From Actinomycetospora chibensis (GTDB taxonomy: Bacteria; Actinomycetota; Actinomycetes; Mycobacteriales; Pseudonocardiaceae), in NCBI RefSeq assembly GCF_028737215.1, contig NZ_JAQZAM010000024.1:1-64000 (forward strand): a stretch of DNA of 64,000 bases, read 5' to 3'. Shown here in pieces: positions 8,691-16,499 of this stretch (within the stretch, counting starts at the first letter, position 1; the number at the start of each line of letters is the position of its first letter). The notes under the pieces were generated by a model. That model was not told where the DNA came from, ran no database searches, and saw nothing but the letters and a program-made list of their open reading frames with translations. The translations under genes and the position numbers were made by a program.

Positions 8691-9884
8691 GTGCTCCGCC
8701 GCGCGCGCATCCGACCCGCCACGTCCTTCACGACGGCATCGGTGTCGCTGGTCGCGATCTGCGCCGCGGCGGGGGTCCCCGCGCCGCTCTACGTCGTCTA
8801 CCAGCAGACCTACGGGCTCTCGACGATCGCGCTCACCGGCGCGTTCGCGGTGTACATCCTCCCGCTGCTCGTCGCGCTGCTGTGCTGCGGCAGCCTCTCC
8901 GACCACCTGGGACGGCGGCGCGTCGCCGTCCCGGCGCTCCTCGTGGGGGCGGCCGCGTGCCTGGTCCTCTCGACCGTGGACGCGGCGGCACCCCTGATCA
9001 TCGGACGCGCGGCCCAGGGCCTGTCGATCGGCCTCGCCCTCAGCGCGCTCGGGGCGTTCGTCGTCGACCTCGCGCCCCCGTCGCGCCCCGGGCTGGCCGG
9101 GGCGATCACCAGCGGCGCGCCGCCCGGCGGCATCGCGATCGGCTCGCTCGCCTCGGGGGCCGCGGTGCAGCTCGCACCGGAGACCGCCCCCACCGTGTCC
9201 TTCCTGGTCACGGCGGGCCTGCTCACGGCGGGCGCCCTGGCGGTGGCGGTGCTGCCCGAGACGATCACGCGCCGTCCCGGGGCCCTGCAGTCCCTGCGAC
9301 CGGTGGTCCGTGTGCCGCCGAGCGCCCGGCCGCTGTTCCCCGCGGTGTGCCTGCTGATCTCGGCGACCTACGTCCTCGGCGGCTTCACCCAGGCGTTGGC
9401 GCCGTCGCTGTCGGTCTCGGTCCTGGGCCGCCACGACCTGTTCAGCGGCGCGCTGGCCGTGGCCGTCTACCACCTCGCCGGTCCCGTGGCGGGGCTCGCG
9501 GCGAACCGCCTGCCCCCGTCGCGCGCCCTGACCGGTGGCGCGGCCGCGCTGGTGGTCGGGATCGGGAGCTACATCGCGGCCATCGCCGTCGGGAGCTTCG
9601 CCGTGTACCTCGCGGGCGCGGTGGTCGCGGGCGCCGGCTTCGGCGTCGCGTTCGCCGGCGCGATGCGGGTCCTGCTCGACCGCAGCCCGGAGGGCGCGCA
9701 CGCCGGCACCCTCGCCGCGGTCTACCTGTTCTGCTACCTCGCGGCCGCGGTCTCGAGCCTGCTGGCCGGGGTGGCCGTCGAGATCTGGGGCCTCGCCCCG
9801 GTGGCGACGGTCCTCTGCGGCCTGGTCATCGCGATGGTCGCGGGCGGGGCGCTGGGGTCCGCGCTCCGGCTGCGGACCGCGTGA
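8691..9884 (+). CDS. MFS transporter, drug-efflux/AraJ-like
   Basis: 397-residue major facilitator with 12 predicted helices. The motif A region reads GSLSDHLGRRRVAVPALLVG between helices 2 and 3, with IGRAAQGLSIGLALSALGAFVVDLAP in helices 4-5. This is the pattern of DHA1-type exporters, unlike the MHS importer upstream. GTG start. It is followed by an XRE-cupin regulator on the same strand, which may control it. Substrate unknown. Confidence 0.85.
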   Translation: MLRRARIRPATSFTTASVSLVAICAAAGVPAPLYVVYQQTYGLSTIALTGAFAVYILPLLVALLCCGSLSDHLGRRRVAVPALLVGAAACLVLSTVDAAAPLIIGRAAQGLSIGLALSALGAFVVDLAPPSRPGLAGAITSGAPPGGIAIGSLASGAAVQLAPETAPTVSFLVTAGLLTAGALAVAVLPETITRRPGALQSLRPVVRVPPSARPLFPAVCLLISATYVLGGFTQALAPSLSVSVLGRHDLFSGALAVAVYHLAGPVAGLAANRLPPSRALTGGAAALVVGIGSYIAAIAVGSFAVYLAGAVVAGAGFGVAFAGAMRVLLDRSPEGAHAGTLAAVYLFCYLAAAVSSLLAGVAVEIWGLAPVATVLCGLVIAMVAGGALGSALRLRTA

Positions 9885-9985
9885 CACCCGGACGAGGCTC
9901 CCCGTGACGGCATACTCCTCGCAGGCACGGAGGGTCGGAGGCCGATCGACCGCGCCGGTCGCCGCACCCCGACCCGAGGAGCCCC

Positions 9986-10702
9986 ATGAGCCGCCGCGAC
10001 GTCCCGGACGGCCCGACGGTGCACGGGACGACGCAGGACCCGGCGGGCACCGCCACGGGTGACCAGGCTGTCGATCACGGCCCGGCGGCCCGCGAGGTCG
10101 ATCGCCCGGCGTCGCAGGAGGGACGGCTCGAGCGGGCGATCGGCGCGGAGGTCCGCGCCCGGCGCCGCGCCTCCGGGGCGACGCTGGCCGAGATGGCGGT
10201 GCGCACGGGCATCTCGAAGCCGATGCTCTCGAAGATCGAGCACGCGCAGATCTCGTGCAGCCTCACGACCCTCGCCCGGCTCGCCGACGCCCTCGACATC
10301 CCCGTCACCGCCTTCTTCCGGGGCGCCGACGTCGACCGCGAGGCGGTGCACACGCCGGCCGGCGCGGGCGCGCGGATCGTCGCCCGGGGCACCCGCGTCG
10401 GTCACGACTACACGCTGCTCGGCGGGCTGCGCGGGCAGCACAAGCGCATGGAGGCGCACCTCGTCACGCTCACCGAGCGCAGCGAGGTGTTCCCCCTCTT
10501 CCAGCACCCCGGCACCGAGCTGCTCTACATGCTCGAGGGCCACATGGTCTACAGCCACGGCGGCGCGAGCTACGACCTGCGTCGCGGCGACGCGCTCCAG
10601 CTCGACGGCGAGGGCGTCCACGGTCCGACCGAGCTGATCGAGCTCCCGATCCGCTTCCTGTCCGTCGTCGCCCACCCGGACACGAGCCCGCACGGCGGCT
10701 GA
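9986..10702 (+). CDS. XRE-family regulator with C-terminal cupin domain
   Basis: DNA-binding regulator of 238 residues. A helix-turn-helix (RRRASGATLAEMAVRTGISKPMLSKIEHAQ, then SLTTLARLADALDIPVTAFF) spans about residues 50-115. A small cupin sensor follows (FPLFQHPGTELLYMLEGHMVYSHGG...LQLDGEGVHGP). This architecture (PuuR/SutR-like) senses a small molecule through the cupin. The first 40 residues are low-complexity. Good GAGGAG ribosome site. Likely governs the exporter upstream or itself. Confidence 0.9.
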   Translation: MSRRDVPDGPTVHGTTQDPAGTATGDQAVDHGPAAREVDRPASQEGRLERAIGAEVRARRRASGATLAEMAVRTGISKPMLSKIEHAQISCSLTTLARLADALDIPVTAFFRGADVDREAVHTPAGAGARIVARGTRVGHDYTLLGGLRGQHKRMEAHLVTLTERSEVFPLFQHPGTELLYMLEGHMVYSHGGASYDLRRGDALQLDGEGVHGPTELIELPIRFLSVVAHPDTSPHGG

Positions 10703-10796
10703 CGGTTGTGGCCTCCGCCACGAGGTCTGGAGTGTGCCGCGGCGGCACGGTCGATGGTCAGGTGGACACCGACCGCACCCGACGGGGACGACCACC

Positions 10797-11441
10797 ATGT
10801 TCACCACGTACCGGCGACGCCGGCAGCTCTCGAAGGTCAAGCCCGGCGACGGCAGCGCGCTCCAGGACTTCCGCCTCTGGCAGATCCTGAGCCGTTCGCT
10901 GTTCGCCCTCGATCTCCTGGATGACTCCGGGCACCGCCACGTCTTCGAGGTCGACGTCCGGCACTCGGCCGACAGCACCACCGCGAGGAGCCCGGTCTCC
11001 CTCTACCGCGACGGCGTGCAGGTCGCTCGCGCGAACCTCCCCGCGACCTTCGCGGTGCCCGGCGGCGTCATCGAGGTCGCCACCAGCCAGTACGGGCTCA
11101 AGCGCATGCACCACGTCACCGAGGACGGCGCCGAGCACGTGCTGCGTCCCCACCCGAGGACCCAGGAGGGCCTGCGAGCCCGGTTCGGCGAGCGGTTCCC
11201 CCGCACCAGCACCGTGCTCGGTGCCGTGGCCGTCGTCGTCGTCCTGGCCGCGGGTGCCGTCGCGCTCCTGCGGGGCATCGACACGGTGACCCACAGCCCG
11301 GTGATCGCCCAGCACCTCGGCACGTTCACCTCGCCGATCCGCCTCTCCACCGGCGGGACCATCGCCGTGGGGCTCGCCGGGGCCCTCGCCGCCACCGAGC
11401 GCGCCCTGACGTTCCGGAGCCGGTGGCTCATCCGCCGCTGA
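10797..11441 (+). CDS. Hypothetical membrane protein
   Basis: 214 residues, not recognised. The soluble N-terminal two thirds contain FRLWQILSRSLFALDLLDDSGHRHVFEVDVRH and the repeated-looking YRDGVQVARANLPATFAVPGG, which suggest a beta-rich fold. Two hydrophobic segments follow (STVLGAVAVVVVLAAGAVALLR and TIAVGLAGALAATE), giving a protein anchored near the C-terminus. The ATG was chosen because upstream in-frame codons are not protein-like. Convergent with arr. Function unknown. Confidence 0.7.
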   Translation: MFTTYRRRRQLSKVKPGDGSALQDFRLWQILSRSLFALDLLDDSGHRHVFEVDVRHSADSTTARSPVSLYRDGVQVARANLPATFAVPGGVIEVATSQYGLKRMHHVTEDGAEHVLRPHPRTQEGLRARFGERFPRTSTVLGAVAVVVVLAAGAVALLRGIDTVTHSPVIAQHLGTFTSPIRLSTGGTIAVGLAGALAATERALTFRSRWLIRR

Positions 11442-11468
11442 ACACCCGGGCTCCTGTCTCCGGCGCGA

Positions 11469-11915
11469 TCAGTCGACGATGACGTCGGCTCCGCGACGTC
11501 GCAGGTCAGTGAGGATGTCCTTCATCGCCTGCCGCTGCTCGGCGGTGTGCCCCGTCCAGCCCTCGAGCTCGCCGACGACGCGGACGGGCTCGCGGGTCCG
11601 GTACGACCGGGTCGGATTGCCCGGCAGCTTCGTGTCGGTCACGTTCGGGTCGTCCTCGATCTCACCGGTGGGCTCGACGAGGTAGATGCGCCCGGGCCCG
11701 TCGCCGGGCGCCAGCTCGGCGCCCCAGGCTGCGGCGTCGAGCGTCGCGGTCACGTAGACGTGGTTCATGATCCGCCCCGCCTCGTAGTTCGACTCGCGGC
11801 CGGGGACCAGCAGGTCGCCGACCGCGAGGTCCGCCCTGGTCCCGTGCAGCAGGACGCCCTGCTCGTGGACCTCGAACGGGATCGGCCCGCTCCTCGTGTC
11901 CTGCTCGCCCGCCAT
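11469..11915 (-). CDS. arr: NAD(+)-rifampin ADP-ribosyltransferase
   Basis: Transfers ADP-ribose from NAD+ to the ansa-chain hydroxyl of rifamycins and so inactivates them. 148 residues, close to the ~140 usual for Arr. Family hallmarks are IPFEVHEQGVLLHGTRADL at the N-terminus, SNYEAGRIMNHVYVTATLDAA, GRIYLVEPTGEIEDDPNV and PGNPTRSYRTREPVRVVGE. It starts at an ATG with a strong GGAGGGGAG ribosome site. A rifamycin-associated element and a TATAGC -10-like box lie upstream, so rifamycin induction is expected. Monocistronic, typical of intrinsic resistance in soil actinomycetes. Confidence 0.96.
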   Translation of the reverse strand: MAGEQDTRSGPIPFEVHEQGVLLHGTRADLAVGDLLVPGRESNYEAGRIMNHVYVTATLDAAAWGAELAPGDGPGRIYLVEPTGEIEDDPNVTDTKLPGNPTRSYRTREPVRVVGELEGWTGHTAEQRQAMKDILTDLRRRGADVIVD

Positions 11916-11969
11916 GACCGCTCCCCTCCGCCGCTCCGCCTGCGGGCGGGGATTCTCCGGCGCCGGTGA

Positions 11970-12000
11970 GGGCTTGCCGCAAGCCCCGTCCCGCGCTATA
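11970..12000 (-). promoter_or_regulatory. Rifamycin-associated element (RAE) and -10 box of arr
   Basis: On the minus strand GGGGCTTGCGGCAAGCCC (11987-11970) forms an 8-bp perfect inverted repeat around one G. It matches, from memory, the RAE found before rifamycin-inactivating genes of actinomycetes (GGGGCTTGCGGCAAG...). A TATAGC box (12000-11995) lies 7 bases upstream and the arr ATG 54 bases downstream. The hairpin might also terminate the reductase gene ending at 12026. Confidence 0.75.
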
Positions 12001-12025
12001 CGTTGATCACGGCGGGAACGGCACG

Positions 12026-13015
12026 TCAGGGGCGGAAGCCGGTGTCGATGGTGAGGAGCCCGCCGACCGCGCGGGAGACGCACGCGCAGAGCCTGGTCGA
12101 CTCGTCCTGCTCCGCCGCGTCGAGGAAGACGTCGCGGTGGTCGACGACGGGGGCCTTGCCGACCACGCCGAGCACGCCGACCGTGCACAGCCCGCACTCG
12201 CCGCGCAGGCAGTCCCACACCATCTCCACCCCGGCGTCGTGCAGCGCCGCGAGCAGCGTGCGGTCGCGCGGGACGTGCACGGTCAGACCATGGTCGCGGA
12301 CCTCGACGTCGAACGCCTCGGTCGGGTGCCGTCCGGCGGTCCCGAAGGTCTCGGTCCGCAGCCGGCGCGCCGGGCGGCCCTGCTCGGCCCAGCACGCCCG
12401 CACCGCGTCGGTCAGCCGCGGCGGGCCGCAGACGTACACCTCGCCGTCGGGGTGCAGGCCTGAGATCTCGGCGGCGAGGTCGAGCCGTTCGCCGTTCTCG
12501 CCCGCCGCGGTGACCACGGCGTCGCCGAGGACCCCGCGCAGGTGGTCGACGAACGGCATCCCTGCGCGCCGACGCCCGGCGTAGGCCAGGCGCACCGGAG
12601 CCCCGGTCCGATCCTGCTGGCGGGCCAGGACCTCGGCCATGCCCACGAGCGGGGTGATGCCGATGCCGCCGGCGACGAGCAGGTAGCCGGGCCGCCGCGG
12701 GTCGAGCTCGAAGTGGCTGGTGGGGTGGCGCAGCTCGAGGCGGTCGCCCGCCGCGAGCCCGTGCACCCGGCGCGAGCCGCCGCGGCTGTCCGGCAGCAGC
12801 TTCACCGCGATCCGGTACGCGCCGTCCTCGGGCGCCGCGCCGACCACCGAGTACGACCGCACCACGGGCAGCCCGTCGATCTCCAGCGCGAGGTCCAGGT
12901 GGCTGCCCGGCGGGTAGGCGCGGGCGCCGTCGTCGGGGACGAGCTCGACCTGGCGCACCTCGTCGGCCACGGCCCGCACGGCGCGGACCCGGGCGCCGAC
13001 GAAGGTGCTGCTCAC
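12026..13015 (-). CDS. Oxygenase reductase with 2Fe-2S domain (PDR/VanB type)
   Basis: Electron-transfer partner of the Rieske oxygenase encoded just upstream, 329 residues. Order: flavin domain with RSYSVVGA, NAD domain with GGIGITPLVGM and YVCGPP, then a plant-type ferredoxin with CLRGECGLC and a fourth Cys in RLCACVS. This is the phthalate dioxygenase reductase layout. The GTG start overlaps the oxygenase stop (GTGA). It carries NADH electrons to the oxygenase and could also feed the divergent P450, which has no ferredoxin of its own nearby (inference). Confidence 0.92.
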   Translation of the reverse strand: MSSTFVGARVRAVRAVADEVRQVELVPDDGARAYPPGSHLDLALEIDGLPVVRSYSVVGAAPEDGAYRIAVKLLPDSRGGSRRVHGLAAGDRLELRHPTSHFELDPRRPGYLLVAGGIGITPLVGMAEVLARQQDRTGAPVRLAYAGRRRAGMPFVDHLRGVLGDAVVTAAGENGERLDLAAEISGLHPDGEVYVCGPPRLTDAVRACWAEQGRPARRLRTETFGTAGRHPTEAFDVEVRDHGLTVHVPRDRTLLAALHDAGVEMVWDCLRGECGLCTVGVLGVVGKAPVVDHRDVFLDAAEQDESTRLCACVSRAVGGLLTIDTGFRP

Positions 13016-14223
13016 GACCCGCTCCGGGCGCGCTCGGCCTCCGCCCGCGCCCGCGCGACCTCGCGCTCCGCGCCGTCGCCGGGGTCGGCGCGGTGGTGCT
13101 CGGCGATGTCGCGCTCGGCCCGCGCGCCTGCCTCGGCGTAGGAGTCGTCCTCGGCGGCGAGCATCAGGTCGATCATCCGGCGGGCCCACATCGCGCCGCC
13201 GTCGATGTTGAGGTTGTAGAACTCCTTGTCCGGGTGGGCGTCGATGGCCCGCTGCTGGGCGGCGAGCACCTCCTCGTCCTCGGCGAACACGCCCGAGACG
13301 CCGTCGCGCAGCAGCGTGGTGATCCGTTGGTCGCCCAGGGCGTAGTTGCGGGCAAAGGCCCAGAAGTAGTGCGTCGAGGTGGGCGACTCCGGGGTCATCG
13401 TGTTGAGCACGAACCCGTTCACGCCCTGGGAGCGGTCGCCCTCGGGTGCGCCCGTGCCGGTGGGGGCGACGCCGACGTCGATGGCGATGGTCCCGGGCGG
13501 GGTGAAGTGGATGATCTGCCAGCGGTCGACGTGGCCCGGGGTCGCGCCCCGCCACTCGAGCTGCCGCGCCCAGAACGGCGGCGCCTCCACGTCGATCATC
13601 CAGCGGGTGACGGTCACGGTGCCCTTGCCGTGGGTCACCTCGAACGGCGACTCGGCCACCGACCGGTGGCCGATGCTGCCGCCGTGCACGAACGTCTCGT
13701 GGGTGAGGTCCATGAGGTTGTCGACGATCAGCTTGTAGTTGCAGTCGACATGGATGAGCCGGCCGTCGCCGGCCCACGCGGGATCGTCGTTCCAGTGCAG
13801 GTCGGGGATCGTCGCCGGGTCGGCGTCGGCGGGGTCGCCGGTCCACACCCAGACGAAGCGGTGCCGCTCCGCCACCGGGTAGGAGCGCACGCGCGCCGAC
13901 GGGTTCACCGTCGTCTGCGAGGGCATGAACGTGCAGCGGCCGTCGGCGTCGTAGCGCAGCCCGTGGTAGCCGCACATCACCTCGTCGCCGAGGAGCTTGC
14001 CCTCGGACAGCGGCAGCAGGCGGTGCCAGCACGCGTTCTCCAGCGCGCGGGCCTCGCCCGACGGCGTCCGGAACAGCACGAGCGACGCGCCGGCCACGGT
14101 GCGCGGGAGCAGGTGGGCGCCCACCTCGACGTCGTAGGCGGCGGCGTACCAGGTGGCGCGGGGCCACTCGCGGCGGGCGAAGGTCTCGGGCGCGGCGCGC
14201 AGCGGGCTGGGGGTGGCGGTCAC
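13012..14223 (-). CDS. Rieske non-haem iron oxygenase, VanA-like
   Basis: Terminal oxygenase component, 403 residues from the GTG. The Rieske centre is C65-W-H67 and C84-GY-H87. The mononuclear iron site is in LIVDNLMDLTHETFVHGGS (Asp and two His, DxxHxxxxH). This arrangement and the matching reductase are those of vanillate O-demethylase and related dealkylating oxygenases, so O- or N-demethylation of an aromatic acid is plausible. The C-terminus is Ala/Arg/Glu-rich. It shares a 124-bp divergent promoter region with a P450. Substrate unproven. Confidence 0.88.
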   Translation of the reverse strand: MTATPSPLRAAPETFARREWPRATWYAAAYDVEVGAHLLPRTVAGASLVLFRTPSGEARALENACWHRLLPLSEGKLLGDEVMCGYHGLRYDADGRCTFMPSQTTVNPSARVRSYPVAERHRFVWVWTGDPADADPATIPDLHWNDDPAWAGDGRLIHVDCNYKLIVDNLMDLTHETFVHGGSIGHRSVAESPFEVTHGKGTVTVTRWMIDVEAPPFWARQLEWRGATPGHVDRWQIIHFTPPGTIAIDVGVAPTGTGAPEGDRSQGVNGFVLNTMTPESPTSTHYFWAFARNYALGDQRITTLLRDGVSGVFAEDEEVLAAQQRAIDAHPDKEFYNLNIDGGAMWARRMIDLMLAAEDDSYAEAGARAERDIAEHHRADPGDGAEREVARARAEAERARSGS

Positions 14224-14302
14224 GACGGCTCCTCGGTGGTGGCGGTCGTGGAGAGCGTGCGGACGCGGCGCGGCCACCCGCCACGACCCCTCCCGGCATC
14301 CG

Positions 14303-14334
14303 GGAGATCGATGTCTCCACCGCACCGCGCGGTG
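14303..14334. promoter_or_regulatory. Inverted repeats in P450/Rieske divergent promoter
   Basis: GGAGA-N6-TCTCC at 14303-14318 and the perfect 12-bp palindrome CACCGCGCGGTG at 14323-14334 lie between the divergent oxygenase and P450 genes. They are candidate sites for a shared regulator, possibly the IclR protein encoded at 15624. Confidence 0.3.
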
Positions 14335-14347
14335 GTGTCATGACGCC

Positions 14348-15526
14348 GTGGTGGAGCTCGACGTGGACCCGTTCGCCCTCGGCGTGCTCGCCGACCCGCT
14401 GCCGGTCGACGCCGCGATCCGCGAGGCGGCGCCGTTCGTGTGGCTGCCGGCACACGGCGTGTGGGCCACCGGTCGGCACGAGGAGGTGGCGGCCGCGTTC
14501 CGCGACCCGGCGACGTGGTCGTCGGCCGCGGGCACCGGGCTCAACGACATCCGGCGCGGCGAGACGTGGCGGCCGCCGAGCGTCCTGCTCGACGCCGACC
14601 CGCCCGCCCACACCCGCGCCCGGCGCGTGATGAACCGCGTGCTGCAGCCGCGGGCCCTCGCCGGGCTGGCCGAGCGCTTCGCGGCCGCGGCCGAGCAGGT
14701 CGTCGGCGATGCCCTGGCCGAGGGCGAGGTCGACGCCGCGGTCGCCGTGGCCGAGCGGTTCCCGATGACGGTCCTGCCCGACGCGGTCGGCATGGCACCC
14801 GAGGGCCGCGAGTACCTGCTGCCCTATGCCGACCTCAACTTCCAGTCGATGGGTCCGCCGGGGGTGCTGCGGGACGAGGCCGAACGTCGCGGCGAGGGCG
14901 CCCGCGAGTACGTGGCCTGGCAGATGCGCCGCGAGGCCCTGGCCCCGGACGGGATCGGGGCGGCCATCCACGCCTACGTCGACTCCGGCGACATCACCGC
15001 CGACGAGGCCGCGCTGCTGGTGCGCTCCTTCCTCTCCGCCGGGATCGACACCACGATCCTGGCCTTCGCGTCGGTGATCCACGAGCTGGCGCGGCGGCCT
15101 GCGCAGTGGGCGGCCCTGCACGACGACCCCGGCCTCGCGCGGGCGGCGTTCGAGGAGGGGTTGCGGTTCCACACGCCCAGCCCGGTGATCGGCCGCACCG
15201 CCACCCGTGAGGTCCCGATCGAGAACGGTGTCGTCTCCCCCGACACCAAGGTCCTGCTCATGCTCGGCGCCGCCAACCGGGACCCGCGGCGCTGGGACGA
15301 CCCCGACTCGTTCGACCTCCACCGACGGGCCGCCGGCCACACCGCCTTCGGTGCCGGCGTGCACAACTGCGTCGGCCAGGTGATCGCGCGGATGGAGGCC
15401 GAGGCCCTGCTCGGGACCCTCGCCCGTCGGGTCGCGCGGCTCGAGCCGGCGGGCGGGTCCACACCGCGTCTGTCGAACTGGCTGCGCGGCTTCGCGTCGG
15501 TGCCGGTCCGATTCGTGCCGGCCTGA
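14348..15526 (+). CDS. Cytochrome P450
   Basis: Haem monooxygenase of 392 residues, soluble class I type. Motifs seen are the I-helix SFLSAGIDTT, the K-helix ExxR in EEGLRF, and the haem loop FGAGVHNCVGQ with the thiolate Cys. It starts at a GTG (14348 or 14351). Divergent from the VanA-like oxygenase and followed by an IclR regulator and transporter, so it belongs to an aromatic or terpenoid catabolic set. It resembles actinobacterial CYP199/aryl-acid demethylase-type proteins in size, but I do not assign a CYP family. Confidence 0.92.
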   Translation: MVELDVDPFALGVLADPLPVDAAIREAAPFVWLPAHGVWATGRHEEVAAAFRDPATWSSAAGTGLNDIRRGETWRPPSVLLDADPPAHTRARRVMNRVLQPRALAGLAERFAAAAEQVVGDALAEGEVDAAVAVAERFPMTVLPDAVGMAPEGREYLLPYADLNFQSMGPPGVLRDEAERRGEGAREYVAWQMRREALAPDGIGAAIHAYVDSGDITADEAALLVRSFLSAGIDTTILAFASVIHELARRPAQWAALHDDPGLARAAFEEGLRFHTPSPVIGRTATREVPIENGVVSPDTKVLLMLGAANRDPRRWDDPDSFDLHRRAAGHTAFGAGVHNCVGQVIARMEAEALLGTLARRVARLEPAGGSTPRLSNWLRGFASVPVRFVPA

Positions 15527-15539
15527 GCCGCATCCACCC

Positions 15540-15554
15540 TTCCGGCATACGGAA
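15540..15554. promoter_or_regulatory. IclR-type operator candidate
   Basis: TTCCG-GCATA-CGGAA is a 15-bp interrupted palindrome 70 bp before the IclR start and 14 bp after the P450 stop. Its length and TTCCG half-site suit IclR-family operators. Confidence 0.45.
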
Positions 15555-15623
15555 ACGTGTGTTGGGCCGATCACAGAGCGTCCCCCAGACTCCGACGCGC
15601 CCTCGAGCACACCCGGAGTTGAC

Positions 15624-16463
15624 ATGGACGTCACCGACCCGGCGCCGCCCGCCACCGCGCTGGCCCCCGCGAACCTGGCGGCCGCCCGGAGCGCGAGCAC
15701 CGGCCCCGTGGTCGCCCGCGCGCTCGGGCTCCTCGCCGCGTTCTCCGACGACCGCCCGACGATGACGCTCAGCGAGCTCGCCCGCCGCGCCGAGGTGCCC
15801 CTGTCCACCGCGCACCGGCTCGTCGCGGAGCTCGAGGCCTGGGGCGCGGTCGAGCGCAACGGCGCCGGGCGCTACCAGATCGGTCTGCGGCTCTGGGAGG
15901 TCGGCGCGCTCGCGCCGCGCGGACCTGGGCTGCGCGAGCGCGCCCTGCCCTACCTCGAGGACCTCTGCCAGGTGACCCGCGAGAACGTCCAGCTGGCGGT
16001 CCGCGAGGACGACGAGGTCGTCTACGTCGAACGGCTCGCCGGCACCCGCGCGGTCGGGGTGCTCACCCGGGTCGGCGGCCGGTTCGCGCTCACCGCGACC
16101 GGCGTGGGGCTGGTGCTGCTCGCGCACGCCCCGGCCGACGTCGTCGAGCGGGTGCTCGCCGGGCCGTTCCCGCGCCACACACCGTGGACGCTCTCCGACC
16201 CGACGCGTATCCGTGAGGCGCTCGCCGCGGTCCGCGAGCGCGGCTACGCCGTCAGCGACCGTCAGGTCACCGCGGACGCCGTCTCCGTCGCCGCACCGAT
16301 CCGGGACGCCTCCGGCGAGGTCGTCGCCGCCCTGTCGGTGGTCGCGCACCGGGGCACGCCGCCGGTGTCGGTGCTCGCACCGCTGGTGCGCACCAGCGCG
16401 AGCGGCGTCTCGCACGCCCTCGCCGCCCGACCGGGTCGCCGGCCCGTGCGCACGCCCGCCTGA
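15624..16463 (+). CDS. IclR-family transcriptional regulator
   Basis: 279 residues: an N-terminal winged helix (VARALGLLAAFSDDRPTMTLSELARRAEVPLSTAHRLVAELEAWGAVER), then the IclR effector domain (LEDLCQVTRENVQLAVREDDEVVYVERL...GVGLVLLAHAP...VSVAAPIRDASGEVVAALSVVA). Such proteins sense aromatic or small carboxylic acids. GGAG precedes the ATG. It sits between the P450 and an MHS transporter on the same strand and likely controls both. Confidence 0.92.
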   Translation: MDVTDPAPPATALAPANLAAARSASTGPVVARALGLLAAFSDDRPTMTLSELARRAEVPLSTAHRLVAELEAWGAVERNGAGRYQIGLRLWEVGALAPRGPGLRERALPYLEDLCQVTRENVQLAVREDDEVVYVERLAGTRAVGVLTRVGGRFALTATGVGLVLLAHAPADVVERVLAGPFPRHTPWTLSDPTRIREALAAVRERGYAVSDRQVTADAVSVAAPIRDASGEVVAALSVVAHRGTPPVSVLAPLVRTSASGVSHALAARPGRRPVRTPA

Positions 16464-16499
16464 TCCCCCGCCCGCTCCCGACGCCCGAGGAGGGCCCCC

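Noticed and set aside
12026..15859. A single leftward open frame of about 1,270 codons spanning the reductase, Rieske and P450 genes
   Set aside because: Only the reductase part (12026-13015) has protein motifs in this frame. The rest is Arg/Gly/Ala-rich sequence antisense to or out of phase with real genes, the usual effect of very high GC.
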